A stretch of 64,000 bases of DNA from Pyrenophora tritici-repentis (taxonomy: Eukaryota > Ascomycota > Dothideomycetes > Pleosporales > Pleosporaceae): contig NC_089390.1 of NCBI RefSeq assembly GCF_003171515.1, forward strand, positions 1,984,001 through 2,048,000, written 5' to 3'. The notes under the pieces were generated by a model that saw only the letters and a program-made list of their open reading frames with translations, was not told where the DNA came from and did no database searches. The translations under genes and the position numbers were made by a program. Position 1 is the stretch's first letter, and every line of letters begins with the position of its first letter. Below are positions 9,977 to 20,131 of this stretch, piece by piece.

Positions 9977-10615
9977 CTAGCTGCTTACCCATTCAGGACA
10001 TTGCCTTCCCATCTCCTCAATAAAGAGGTAGCGAAGACGGGTCAGCTCGTATGCCTGGAGCTTCTCTTCATAAAATTTCATGGAAGAGTACGCTTGGATG
10101 TTAGGCGGTTGGAACCCTCGGGGAACGAGAACGTGGCCGTCGAGAAACTGTGGCATCTGACACGAGCACCAGAATGGGACTACAACAGTGCATTCCCAGT
10201 CTACAATTCCGACGTGATCGCCCGACTGAGAAACGAGTATGTTGTTGAGAGATACGTCGCCATTGTACAGCAGAATACAGTCGAACCTATTGCTCGATGT
10301 AACCACTATCCTCATGTTGACAGGCACACGTACGACCATGATTACGAACCACATAAGTCTTTCTTACAGGGCAGTAGAATGAATTAGCGTAGAATGTGCT
10401 ACAAGGGTATCGGATCAGTCAAGTCAACCACAGACAGGAGGAATCAACTGCATCAACCTGTGGCAGTGATCAATGAGACGCTCCAGAAGAGCTGCATTGA
10501 GTTCGGAGCTACCTCGGAGCGGTCCTAGTCTAGCTTGATTAGACGCCCAGGCGGTTTGTTTTTCATCAGCATGGATAAACGTTGTATACCCCGGATGTGA
10601 TTTTTGGTAGTACAC
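9977..10615 (-). pseudogene. Broken APH-family phosphotransferase (kinase-like) relic
   Basis: Two minus-strand segments match successive parts of a fungal aminoglycoside-phosphotransferase-like (protein-kinase fold) protein. The upstream one (10615-10424) has the helix block NQARLGPLRGSSELNAALLE and LIDHCHRLMQLIP, then stops. The downstream one (about 10300-9977) has a catalytic-loop equivalent YNGDVSLNNILV, where the family usually has H-G-D-x-x-x-x-N; then GIVDWECTVVVPFW (the DFG-like D-W-E) and FIEEMGRQCPEW. No N-terminal lobe, ATG or clean splice junction links them. The catalytic His is replaced by Asn, and a stop interrupts the middle. I read this as a decayed copy. A small multi-exon gene with unusual splicing is the less likely alternative. 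Confidence 0.6.
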
Positions 10616-12513
10616 GACTACACTCGGGTTAGCGGTATCAAGAGTTACGAGTTACGGGTAGATCAAGTAGAATCAGACCAGGGCTTGGCTATCTAGTCTA
10701 GATGCCTTGCATTGAGTGTGCCCCCAGTGTTACTCGAATCAAACGGGCAGTGTCGGAAGCCCTAAGGCGAGAGACACCAAACATGTTGAAGCATTACAAA
10801 TCATAACAGATACTCTAGATGTAAAAGTGGAACTTTAGGCAGAAGAAAGATAAGAGAAGCACAGAAGATTTTGGATAAGTAAGATGGGATGGATGTGAAG
10901 AATGTATTGATATCATAAGGGGCTAGGTTGTCTGACTGCAAAGCTAGAAAAAGGTGAAGAACCAAAGATAATGTACGCACCGCGCATACACTACGTGGGC
11001 TGTTGCCCAGGCAAAGATCAATCGCAGTCTCAAACAAGTCGTCTTCTGGGCGTGTTTGATGAGGCTGACGGCATAGTAGGATGCTGCACAGAAGGATGGC
11101 GGGCGATGCTTGCTGGCTGATAGACTGTGACGTAGAGAAACCCTAGTGCAGCATTAGTCGAGGTTTGGTCTTGGCATGCCTTTGCGGTAGTTAGCATACG
11201 CGGCAGGCAGTGTGGTAGCGCAAAATATACCAAAGCTACTTTGTTGGCGAAAGGTAAAGAGGTGACACAGGGCCTCGCTGGGCAGATCTGTCTGGGGCGC
11301 AAGAGGATCGGCAGCAAAGTTCAGGAGCGGGCCGTTGATTAGTCCGGAGTGGGCAAAGCTCGAGACACAACGGGCGCGAGGCTTAGCGTGAAATGGTAGG
11401 AGAGCTTCAGTCCCAAGCGGACAGAATTTCTTCTCCAGGCCTTGACGAGCCGTCTGCGAACTGCTGTCAACTAGTCATGATACTGTACTTACGTCAACAT
11501 GGCAACGCATAAAGGAGTGAAGGTGGACAGGCGGTGGGACATTTGGCCAGGTACCCGGAGTCGCATGAAGTAAACAGAGGCGTAGCAGTGCTAAGGCCAA
11601 GGTTGGAGGCGTCGGCAGCCCCACAGGACCTTGTTCCAAACACCTCCACAGGTCGCGCAGACGTGCGTGAGACAAATTCGCCGTCATGCGCTGCAACAGT
11701 GCGAGCAGAAGACGAGCCTGGCGAGAGAGCAGCACATTTGGATTGACAGGCCCGATAGAAACAGAGGGCAGTGGATTCGTCAGTCGTGTAGATGACATGA
11801 AAAAAGTCAGCGCTATACCGAACTGGGGTACATGCACGCCAGCTGTACGTATGTACATGTGCAGTACAGTGCCGTCGAGTCTCTCGGTCTGGGGCTGCAG
11901 CACAGCGTACCACATCTTTTAGATTGACCATGGCCGACTTGAGTGGCAGCGCACGCGTTACCTGCTACGACATGTTGAGATGTCACGAGGTCGGGCGCAA
12001 GCTGAGACGAAAAGCATCGGAGAGATATTCTGGGCCAGTTTTAGAGATAATTAGGCCAGGTACTCATTTCCGGCCGGCAGGGTCAGCCCAATCAAACAAC
12101 AGGTCCATGCTTGGGGATCCTGGTCAGGTGGCCGGGGTGCTAGCCGCACGCAGCCTCCTCCTCCTTCGCGTGCTGCTCCCCCAATCGTGCCTTCCTCTCC
12201 TGCGGCCGTCGCAGCTCCCCTACCCACTACGCTCTTTTTTTTTGCCAGTTGCGACCCAGCACCCGCGTCTTTTTCTTCTTCGACCCGTCCACTCTCCACT
12301 GGACACGGTCACTATTTTCTAATCATCTTGGCCGACCTCTTCATAGATACACTAAACCAGGCGCCCCCATCTATCTGCCGCGAATGGACAAGTGAAGCTG
12401 CGCGTCTCTGACTGGCCCAAGACGTCGATAGCCTTAGTCCCCACCGGTCTCGCCCCAGACACGACATCTATCGACAAGCCAAACAGCTTCTACACGTGCC
12501 AAATATACCCACG
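10616..12513. other. Long gene-free stretch upstream of the SH3 surface-protein gene
   Basis: About 1.9 kb has only short overlapping frames on both strands, none protein-like. The right end (12140-12300) is strongly pyrimidine-rich, with CTCCTCCTCC runs and a T tract followed by GCCAG at about 12233-12248. It looks like a 5' untranslated region, possibly containing a leader intron, of the SH3 gene. The left end flanks the phosphotransferase relic. Confidence 0.4.
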
Positions 12514-14469
12514 ATGCGCCCATGCCTGCGCCAACATGACGATGCGAGTCCTACATGCCTGCCCGGAGATTGCCCAAGACGTGGTCGTGCCTCTTGTCGC
12601 CACAAGGAATCCCGCGCTGGTGTGAAAAGGATTGCCGTCCTCGCCATTCTCGCCGCCGTTGTACCGTCAACAATGGCCCAGCGCACCTGCGTCTCGCTCC
12701 AAGGCTCGACCGCCTGCCCGGCCTTTACGTCGGCCTCTGTCGATACGAATCTGACGGGCAACTTGTATGTCCGACCTTTTTCTGGCATGCCAATTGTGTA
12801 CTGACATGTTTTCCCCCCAGTCCCTTCCTCAAATACGTATCCGACACAAGGTCTTTCGATGACCGTATACGAGACTATATTGGGACTCAATACGCCCAGC
12901 GACAGTCAGTCTAGTCCCTGCAATGGCTCTTAATCGCCCTGCTAACATGTCACAGATATGAGGACATCTTAGGCTGCTCGAGCGTTAACCTAACCAACAC
13001 CACTAACCTCTATGCCCGCTATACAACAACCGTCCTGTGCAATGCCATAATCCAGGCTTCCAAGACGTCGTGCCGCCTCAGCGACAGGGCCGCGACACCG
13101 CTATGTGCTGGCGCTTGTGTATGTGGACGCTACACCCTGTACTTATCGCAGTGCTGATCAATTCCAGGCCGATTTTGCTATAAGTGAGCAGGTAATCGTA
13201 TCAAGCCCAGAGCTATGCGGAAGGCCAGGCAACAATGCTGTTCCACAGATCCGCTCAGACTTCGCTCGCTGTTCGAATCCCGCCGACTCGCTCAGTAACA
13301 CGTGCATCGATGCAGTAAAGAACGAACCCGAAGAGTGTGGATATCAAGGTAACCTTCAGGGGCTCTGCGGTTTTTGCGCCGGTAGCACCGCAAACTCGAC
13401 AGACACCTGCTGTGTCAATGCCAAGGTCGAACAGCGATGTGCAGGCGTCAATCTCCCTACGACCATCTCAATGCCTCCCGTCTTCCCTACCAGCACTGCA
13501 TCTGGATCCCCCGGTTCTACGGCTGGCGCAGGAAATGGTGGAAAGAAGACTGAAACTGGTTTGTCTGGAGGAGCTATTGCGGGTATCGTTATTGGATCGC
13601 TCATTGGCGCTGCCCTCATCATCGCAGGTGTAATCTTCTGCTGCATGGCCATGCGGAAACGCAAGCACACTCAAATCGACAGCGTCTTCAACACGCCTTC
13701 TCCATCACGGCGGCCCTCTCCAAAAGCAAATGCTCTGCCGCCAATGAGCTACGGAGGTGATGCACACACGCCTGCCACCATTCTCCCTGGCGCCCGTGTT
13801 CAGCGCATGGCAGCTCTGGAGGGGTCCACCACGTCGGCCGGCAACAGCGAACGGGGTGGTCGCCTGACTACGTACGGTGGTTCTCAAATCGGTGTCTACG
13901 ACTCACCGGAATCGATACGTGGACATCTAGCCGGAAATCTTCCAAAACGAGGAGGTTCACTTTCAAGCCACTCCGCCCTGGGCTCCGCCTCCTCGCCCTT
14001 GTCCGGATCTGACCAGGCACGCAACTTCTCTAGTCCAGATGGCGTCGCTTCTGGACAGTCCGAGCAGCTTCAGTTTTTCAAGGATTACTATTCTCAGGAC
14101 GACATCCATCCGAACGATACCGTTGCCACCCTGTGGGCATACCAACCCCGCGCTGGTGATGAATTTGAACTTGAAAGAGGAGATATGCTCAAGGTTGTTG
14201 GTATCTGGGATGATGGTTGGGCGACTGGTGTAAGACTGTCAGAGTCTGCAGAGCAGTGGGAGGCACGTAAAGCCGAGCAGCGCGACTCAGGCGTAAGCAA
14301 CGGAAGCAAACGTTCGTACGTCGAGTCCGATAGCGAAATCAAGGCTTTCCCCTTGGTATGCGTGTGCCTGCCGCAGCACTGGCGAAAAACTATTGAGGGA
14401 GACAGCACGGCGGACATTGGAGGGCAAGGGAGTGGAGGTGATCGAATGCCTCCTCCAAGCCCCTATTAA
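12514..14469 (+). CDS. Single-span surface protein with Cys-rich ectodomain and cytoplasmic SH3 domain
   Basis: The exons are 12514-12764, 12821-12904, 12956-13118 and 13168-14469. Introns of 56, 51 and 49 nt have consistent phases, giving 599 residues. A hydrophobic stretch ending VVPSTMAQ is the probable signal sequence, although about 30 polar residues precede it from the first ATG. The ectodomain (to about residue 295) has many cysteines (SLQGSTACPAF, ILGCSSVN, CGFCAG, DTCCVNAK) and N-glycosylation sites, then a Ser/Thr/Gly linker. A membrane span (GGAIAGIVIGSLIGAALIIA) at about 300-325 is followed by a basic stop-transfer RKRKH. The cytoplasmic tail is disordered. A C-terminal SH3 domain at about 483-570 is recognisable from ATLWAYQPRAGDEFELERGD and GIWDDGWATG. 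The layout suggests a cell-surface sensor or polarity adaptor (Fus1-like in plan). The exact start is the least sure point. Confidence 0.8.
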
Positions 14470-16203
14470 TGCCCTCCGTGACTTGTCTGTTAACGTACCC
14501 TAGATGCTTCTCCGTCTCCCACTCCGAGTCACTCGACTCATCAACGGCGAGGCGATAGCAAGAGCAAACGCCGTGTCGTATCCGCACCACCATCGTCGGT
14601 CACATGGCCGCTACTTGCGAGGACGCCAGATGCTCACTCCCCCGGCTCTAGTACGCTTATCGACTCTGTGCACAGATAGTAATGTCGCCACGATCATGTT
14701 TTTTACGCGTTGTCCCATTCCCCGTTGTTCAATTTCGATTCTTGATCCCCAATCATCTCCGGCCGTCTGTATATCTATCGCGGGTTCCTTTTCTCGACCC
14801 TGGATTCCGCGCCGCCTCCGACGTCACACTCACACACCAATACATCAAGCCGCCTCTGCACATCACGGCCAACCCACACACCATTTCATTACTTTTGTTC
14901 TTGTCCTTTTCTGACGATCTCGGCGAACGACAGACTGCTCGCAGCCTAGTGTCTAATTACACTCCTTTGCCCGCCCATTCGCCATCGCACATTGTATCTA
15001 CTCTCGACGTTGGATACTACAAACGAGACGCGAATCCTCCTTCTTCAAATTCTCCTCCCCTCTCCGGCTGGCTGACGTTTTTCCGTTCTATACCCCACCC
15101 TCCGGTCGTATATTTTACAATCTGCGACCGACCTGCCTTCTTTGTCTTTTCTTCGTCTTCTCTGGCAGGCTCTTGTTTTCGTTGTTATACCGAGTGAGAG
15201 AGAAGGAGCCAGCAAAAAGCTGCAGACCTTGGATAAGGGAAACAAGATAGTTTTGTATATAAAAAAGGAAGCTTTTTTGTCCTCCTTCCCCCACGTCTAC
15301 GGCTTTACTCTTTGAGGGAATGGGTTCATGGGTGCTTGGCTCTTTTTGGCTTTTGTCTTTTTTTGCGCTTTACACTTGATTATAACGTTTTTTCTTCTTC
15401 TATGATATCCAGATATCCCTTGCCTGCTCTTGTAAATTGGTGCCTTATTCTTATTAGAGAGGTAAGAGGTACCTCTAGATTGGCAGTTTTGTTTCATTGT
15501 CGTTGCTGGTGTTGTGCAGCGTCGGGGGCCTAGAGTGTTTGTGGCGTCGAGATGGTGCAAGTGAGAGGGGTGTATAGGGCAAATAATCCAATGCAGAAAG
15601 TCACGGTTATACCGGTATCACGTGTCCTCGTGTCTCTCCCAACGACATCACTGTCATAGCAACATCTCGTATCGGTGTCTGTGCAGCGCATATGTAGGCG
15701 TTTCAGGTGGGAAATGAAATGCGGGTATATCCAGCGGGCATCCAGCGGAAATTTTGCACGAGCACTCTCTTGATCAAAGTGGGATTCTGGTCTCTTGTTG
15801 GTTGCAGATCGCAATCTTCCTTTTGGTGGCTGCAAGGTGGACGTGGACGTGGTGGTGATCTCGGTACTATGGTGTGTTTAGGGTAATTCGGGAGTGTTAT
15901 CTTTGACTGACTACCGTACCCCTGGTAACATGATCGGCAGTCATGTGCGCAGTGTGCGGCTACATGGGAAAGCAATAGTCTTGTATATAATTGAGTTTGC
16001 AATGGTGCTCATGCGTCGTCGGGCCCCGAAGGGCTGATGGGCTTCATATTTCTATACCTGTTTGTAGGCTTTCGTATTTGCCGTTCTTGCTTGGCGTCTC
16101 CTTCAGGAAGACGAGAGAAGAACAGCAACTAAAAAGGCAGCTCAATACATTTCTGGTGATTATCATCCCTGTCGTAATTCAAGTACTCTCATACACCACC
16201 ATT
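14470..16203. other. Intergenic region between convergent genes
   Basis: This 1.7-kb stretch lies downstream of both the SH3 gene (plus) and the C2H2 factor (minus). It is pyrimidine- and T-rich (notably 14700-15420, with runs such as CTTTTTTTGCGC near 15360) and probably holds two long 3' untranslated regions. No frame looks coding and no RNA gene is recognised. Confidence 0.4.
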
Positions 16204-18453
16204 TCACGCTCTACTTTTCCTCCTCCCAGTCTTCCCCTTGCCCTCGTCCACATTCCTCTTATGCCAATCGTCAATCTCACGCCGTACACCTTCGCGATAC
16301 GATTTATACTCTATGCTGTCGTCGACGAGTAGTTCGGGACAATGACCTGAACGACGTAGGTGGCGTTTTAAGTTTTCCCAGCGGCAGTCCGGTTTGAAAG
16401 TGCAGTTAGGGTGGGGGCAGCGGTAGGGACGTAGTGTCTGTTCTCCGTTAGTATCCTGTGTCGTGCCATGTGTGAACCTTGAGACGTGACATACCTGATG
16501 CGTTCTTTCATGTTTACTCAGGTTACTTGAATCTGCGCAGGTGAAACTGCAGAAGCGGCATTTGTGCGGCTTCTTACCCTCATGTAGAGCACTGATGTGT
16601 GTTTGCAATTGTGTATGCGTTGTCGTTGTGTAACCGCAACGTTCACACATGTATGGTCGTTCCCCAGTATGCGTCCGCTCATGGTTGTCCTTGGCTTGGT
16701 TAGTGGCAAAGGTCTTATCGCAGCCTTCGATGCTGCAGGCATATGGTCGATAGCCTGCGTGGCCGAGGAGGTGACGCGAGAGCTTCGATCGCTGCTTAAA
16801 GTCTTTGGTTGACGCATCGCAACCTTCCCACTGACAGGTACAGTGAGTGCAGTTGTCGACGTGGGCTGTCTTGATGTGTTTGTGAAGGGCAGAGGGACTG
16901 TCGAAGATGGCAAGACAGAGGAGGCCAGGAGCATGTTGCCTGTGAAGAGGGTTAGCCGTTCGGTTTGGAGACAAATTCACAGTGTTATGAGATTGTTTGA
17001 CATGGTGTATTGACCTGTGTCTAAGTACATACCATTTGCAGACACATGTTTGTGCGTCCGATGATCCAAGACCAAGCATAGACCCTGAGCCGACAGAGGT
17101 CGTCGTGTCTGGACGCAAGAGGTCGTTTTGAATTGCCGAAGCGAGGAAATCGAGTTTGTTGGCCCCGCCAAATGCGCCTTCAGGCTGCAAGGTATGGGGA
17201 AACGCCAATTCCGGCAGCATCCAAGATTCGTTGAAGGAGTTATCGTTGAAACCCGATATGGAGTTGTCAAGGTTGTAGTGATTCGAATGTATCGATTTCC
17301 GGTCTGCTGACATGGGGCTTGTCGGCAGACTTGGGTTGAAGCCAAAGTTCATAAAGTTGTTTGCCAGTCCATTTCCTGATGCTATTGACGAGTTCCACAG
17401 ATCTAGTTGCTGTTGTGTGGCTGATGGAGCATCCGCACACCGTCGGCCTGGTCCGTGGCAACACGAGTTATCGATATGACAGTGATCCCCAGAGACATTC
17501 AGAAAGCAATATGGCGAATATGCGGTCTGACCAGGTGCTGGAGAAGGTTCCATGGTGAAATTACTCTCTAAAGAGGTGTAGTTACTGTGCGACAGTGCTG
17601 GCGTTGGAGCACTTGAAGTTGCAGTGGTCAGGTCGTCGGCAACAGTGTTGTACCCATGGGTCTGGGAAAAGCAAGGATATGTCTCGAAGGAAGATAGGTC
17701 ATTGTCGTGTCCATGGAGACCATGTTGAAAGTGACAAGGCGCGGTGTCGTAACAGTACACGGTACCGACGGGAGTCGGGGCCGAATGTGCGAAATGGCAC
17801 TCGCTGTTCGGGTCACCTAGAGGACAAGGTTTCGCGTTACACTTTTGACAGAAACATGACTCCTCTGGGTAAGTAGCCTTTGTGCATCCAGGATCTACAC
17901 AGTCGTCTGTACAGTGGCCCTTTCCTTGGGTGCATCGAGGATCGAAACAGGTGTCGTCTCTGGGACAGTCGTTGGCAGGACAGGGCAGGGAGCAGTCAGA
18001 AGGACAAGGTGGGTCGACGATGCATTCCTGACAGAACTTCTCGAAACAATCGTCTGGGAAGGGACAATCTGGTTCAATGTGCTCATGTAACTCGGTGGCG
18101 GGGTGGTGGTGGTATTCTCCGACCTTGTGTACCGAAGCCTTCCGTTTCGCCGGACGCATGTCGTAGGCGTCTGGGCAGGGTTCCGGACATCGTTTACAGC
18201 ACGTCTGTGAATCAAGGTGCTCTCTGCCGGGACCCGTAGTTTTGATCGGCTTTTGGGCGTCATCTCCCAATTCACAAGCCTCTCGCTTTGTCCCTGCTAC
18301 CGGATGGGGTGAAAGCATAGGGTCGATGGTACCAAAGTCGTCGTCGTCGCCAAAAGCCGAATCGTGATCGCAGTCTACATAGTTGTTAGCCATGGTTGGC
18401 ATGTATCGGTCCTCTGGTTGGAGGGGCAGAGTTGTAGGCTCATCGGTTGACAT
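16204..18453 (-). CDS. C2H2 zinc-finger transcription factor with Cys-rich N-terminal half
   Basis: The exons are 18453-17033, 16939-16495 and 16437-16204, giving 699 residues. Intron 1 (93 nt) is in frame and open, so a reader could wrongly keep it. Intron 2 (57 nt) has GTATGT, a ACTAAC branch site and CAG. The C-terminal 200 residues carry about five to six C2H2 fingers in tandem, among them YACSIEGCDKTFATNQAKDN-H, YMCERCGYTTTTHTQLQTHI, HKCRFCSFTCADSSNLSKHE and YRCPHPNCTFKPDCRWENLK, ending RRSGHCPELL. I associate this finger set with the fungal family often annotated 'Egr2-like'. The N-terminal part (about residues 84-250) is exceptional, with roughly 25 cysteines in CP-, DDC- and PPC-type repeats plus many His. 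That suggests metal binding or sensing, which is inference. It diverges from the small myristoylated-type protein across 850 bases. Confidence 0.85.
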   Translation of the reverse strand: MSTDEPTTLPLQPEDRYMPTMANNYVDCDHDSAFGDDDDFGTIDPMLSPHPVAGTKREACELGDDAQKPIKTTGPGREHLDSQTCCKRCPEPCPDAYDMRPAKRKASVHKVGEYHHHPATELHEHIEPDCPFPDDCFEKFCQECIVDPPCPSDCSLPCPANDCPRDDTCFDPRCTQGKGHCTDDCVDPGCTKATYPEESCFCQKCNAKPCPLGDPNSECHFAHSAPTPVGTVYCYDTAPCHFQHGLHGHDNDLSSFETYPCFSQTHGYNTVADDLTTATSSAPTPALSHSNYTSLESNFTMEPSPAPGQTAYSPYCFLNVSGDHCHIDNSCCHGPGRRCADAPSATQQQLDLWNSSIASGNGLANNFMNFGFNPSLPTSPMSADRKSIHSNHYNLDNSISGFNDNSFNESWMLPELAFPHTLQPEGAFGGANKLDFLASAIQNDLLRPDTTTSVGSGSMLGLGSSDAQTCVCKWYVLRHRSIHHVKQSHNTVNLSPNRTANPLHRQHAPGLLCLAIFDSPSALHKHIKTAHVDNCTHCTCQWEGCDASTKDFKQRSKLSRHLLGHAGYRPYACSIEGCDKTFATNQAKDNHERTHTGERPYMCERCGYTTTTHTQLQTHISALHEGKKPHKCRFCSFTCADSSNLSKHERTHQVCHVSRFTHGTTQDTNGEQTLRPYRCPHPNCTFKPDCRWENLKRHLRRSGHCPELLVDDSIEYKSYREGVRREIDDWHKRNVDEGKGKTGRRKSRA

Positions 18454-19304
18454 TATGGCAGTGTTCCAGGCGTGGACATCAAGGTGCGCAATGTAAAGTT
18501 TCCATTTTGCAAGGTTGCGTGGATATAGGGTAAGAGCGACTTAAGGGTCCAGCAAACAGAACAGTCACGTCATATGAAAGACTCGGACGATTTTTACTTA
18601 CAATTAAAAATGAGGTCTGTAAACCTCAGTGAATGAAAGCATCGGAGAAGGTGAGTCGTGAATTCGTACTAGCGTGCCTGATGCAAGAAGCCGTCCGCCT
18701 ATCACGTGCGAATTACCCGCTTCGTTGCGAATGCTGTCATTGGTCGTTTATCCCACCACCAAAATGGCAGGAGCGACGTGCATGCACACCAGATAGCCAA
18801 CAAGCGCATAACATGACGCCTGGCCGGCTTGCTATATTCCTGCGCCATCGTTTTGTTATCTTCCAAAAGCACGCGGAGCCATTTTGGCGCCGGGAGAATG
18901 GCGTGCGACAGCGAGTGAGTGCTCGTCGCAAAGAGGGACAAAGACTGGGTGCGGCATGTTAGATTGTACTACGACTTAGTGTACCCACCACGTGTGCCTA
19001 GGAGTTTGTGACGGGTCCGAGGTTGTCATTTCCACCTGTCACAAACACAGTGGAAAGGCCTTGTGATGGAGGAGATTGAAACAAGTCTTATGCTCGCCTC
19101 AATCCATGTCGTCAGGGCCCGGGAAACGGGTACTTGGCGCCAAACCCACGCGTCGCAACTGCACCTTCCCCGCCACGAGGAGGCAGCCTCCTCCTGGGAC
19201 CTTCTTGCTCGTAGCACAGCCACACTAACCACGACGCCATATATCAAAGCTCCCACGCACGCGTTTGAACTTCCCTAGCTTTCACTCATCCATTGTAACC
19301 ACAG
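18454..19304. promoter_or_regulatory. Divergent promoter region (C2H2 factor and small myristoyl-type protein)
   Basis: About 850 bases separate two divergently transcribed start codons, so the region likely carries both promoters. Short frames on both strands overlap each other and look like chance. No specific binding site can be asserted. Confidence 0.4.
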
Positions 19305-19813
19305 ATGGGTAACCTTTGTGGGAAGCAGTCCAAAGACAACTTTGAAGGGCAGGGGCGCACACTGGGGTCTGCGCCTGAACCTGCGACAAGAGCATCAATA
19401 CCCAGCAATGTCACGGCGAAGCCAAAGGTTGGAGGACCGCCGCGGACTTTAGGAGACAGCAACCGGGCAGATGACCCCAAGGCTGCCGCTGCCGCTGCAG
19501 CAGAAGTACGTTATCTACAGTCTTATCGCACAGAGAAAGAGCAAGGGAGGCGCGGCGCTTTCACGGCGATCAGCGCGTGGACCTTGGTGAAAGCTGCAGT
19601 CGTCTAAGAGCACATGACACCAGAGCCCGTATAGAGTTCCATCACCACTAACATGCTCAGGCCCGCGCAAACAAGTCCACATCCGGCGATCTCCAGAAGA
19701 GGCTTGATGCCCAGAAGCGACAGACCAACAACCAGACATTGCAACAGGCCGCCGACGAGAACCGCAGAGCACGAGAGGCGGACCAAGCTACCGAAACGAG
19801 GAACTACAACTAG
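19305..19813 (+). CDS. Small conserved-type protein with N-myristoylation start
   Basis: The exons are 19305-19505 and 19661-19813. The 155-nt intron runs GTACGT to CTCAG with a CACTAAC branch site, giving 117 residues. The N-terminus MGNLCGKQS has Gly2 and Ser/Gln at the positions expected for N-myristoyltransferase, and Cys5 is a likely palmitoylation site, so membrane tethering is expected. A Pro/Gly-rich linker (KVGGPPRTLG) follows, then a poly-Ala/Glu helix and a charged coiled-coil-like C-terminus (DLQKRLDAQKRQTNNQTLQQ) ending TRNYN. I believe short proteins of this plan are widespread in Pezizomycotina but know no name or function. The frame that runs through the intron ends early, which makes the spliced form more plausible. 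Confidence 0.75.
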
Positions 19814-20131
19814 CAGGACTGCATAGGCGTGCAATCTGGAAGCAGACGTCGTGGCTGCTGGGGCGGAAGAGGACAGACATCTTACCCTGTAAAGGATCAT
19901 CCGTCCTGTGTTATGACTTATGACATGAGTGTTTTGGAGAGGTAGCTTGGAGCTTTTGATACCGCATGAGCAAGGCGTTGGCAAAGATTAGTACTTCACG
20001 TTGAACCTTCTGAACACATCAGAGGTGCTTTATATATATATAAATACATATCCTTCAGCTTCGAACATGTCTGTAATGTGTATGACTTGGGTATCATTGT
20101 GCTCCATACTCGACCGTATATCAAGGCCTCC
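19814..20131. other. Short intergenic region between convergent genes
   Basis: About 320 bases lie between the ends of the small myristoyl-type gene and VPS25. It includes a short TA simple repeat at about 20032-20050. No gene is visible. Confidence 0.4.

Noticed and set aside
9872..10387. Plus-strand frame of 171 codons
   Set aside because: It is antisense to the phosphotransferase relic, whose minus-strand translation carries family motifs. The plus-strand translation carries none.
11475..11931. Overlapping minus-strand frames of about 145 codons
   Set aside because: Two frames of similar length overlap each other in different phases and neither has a recognisable motif, signal peptide or splice context.
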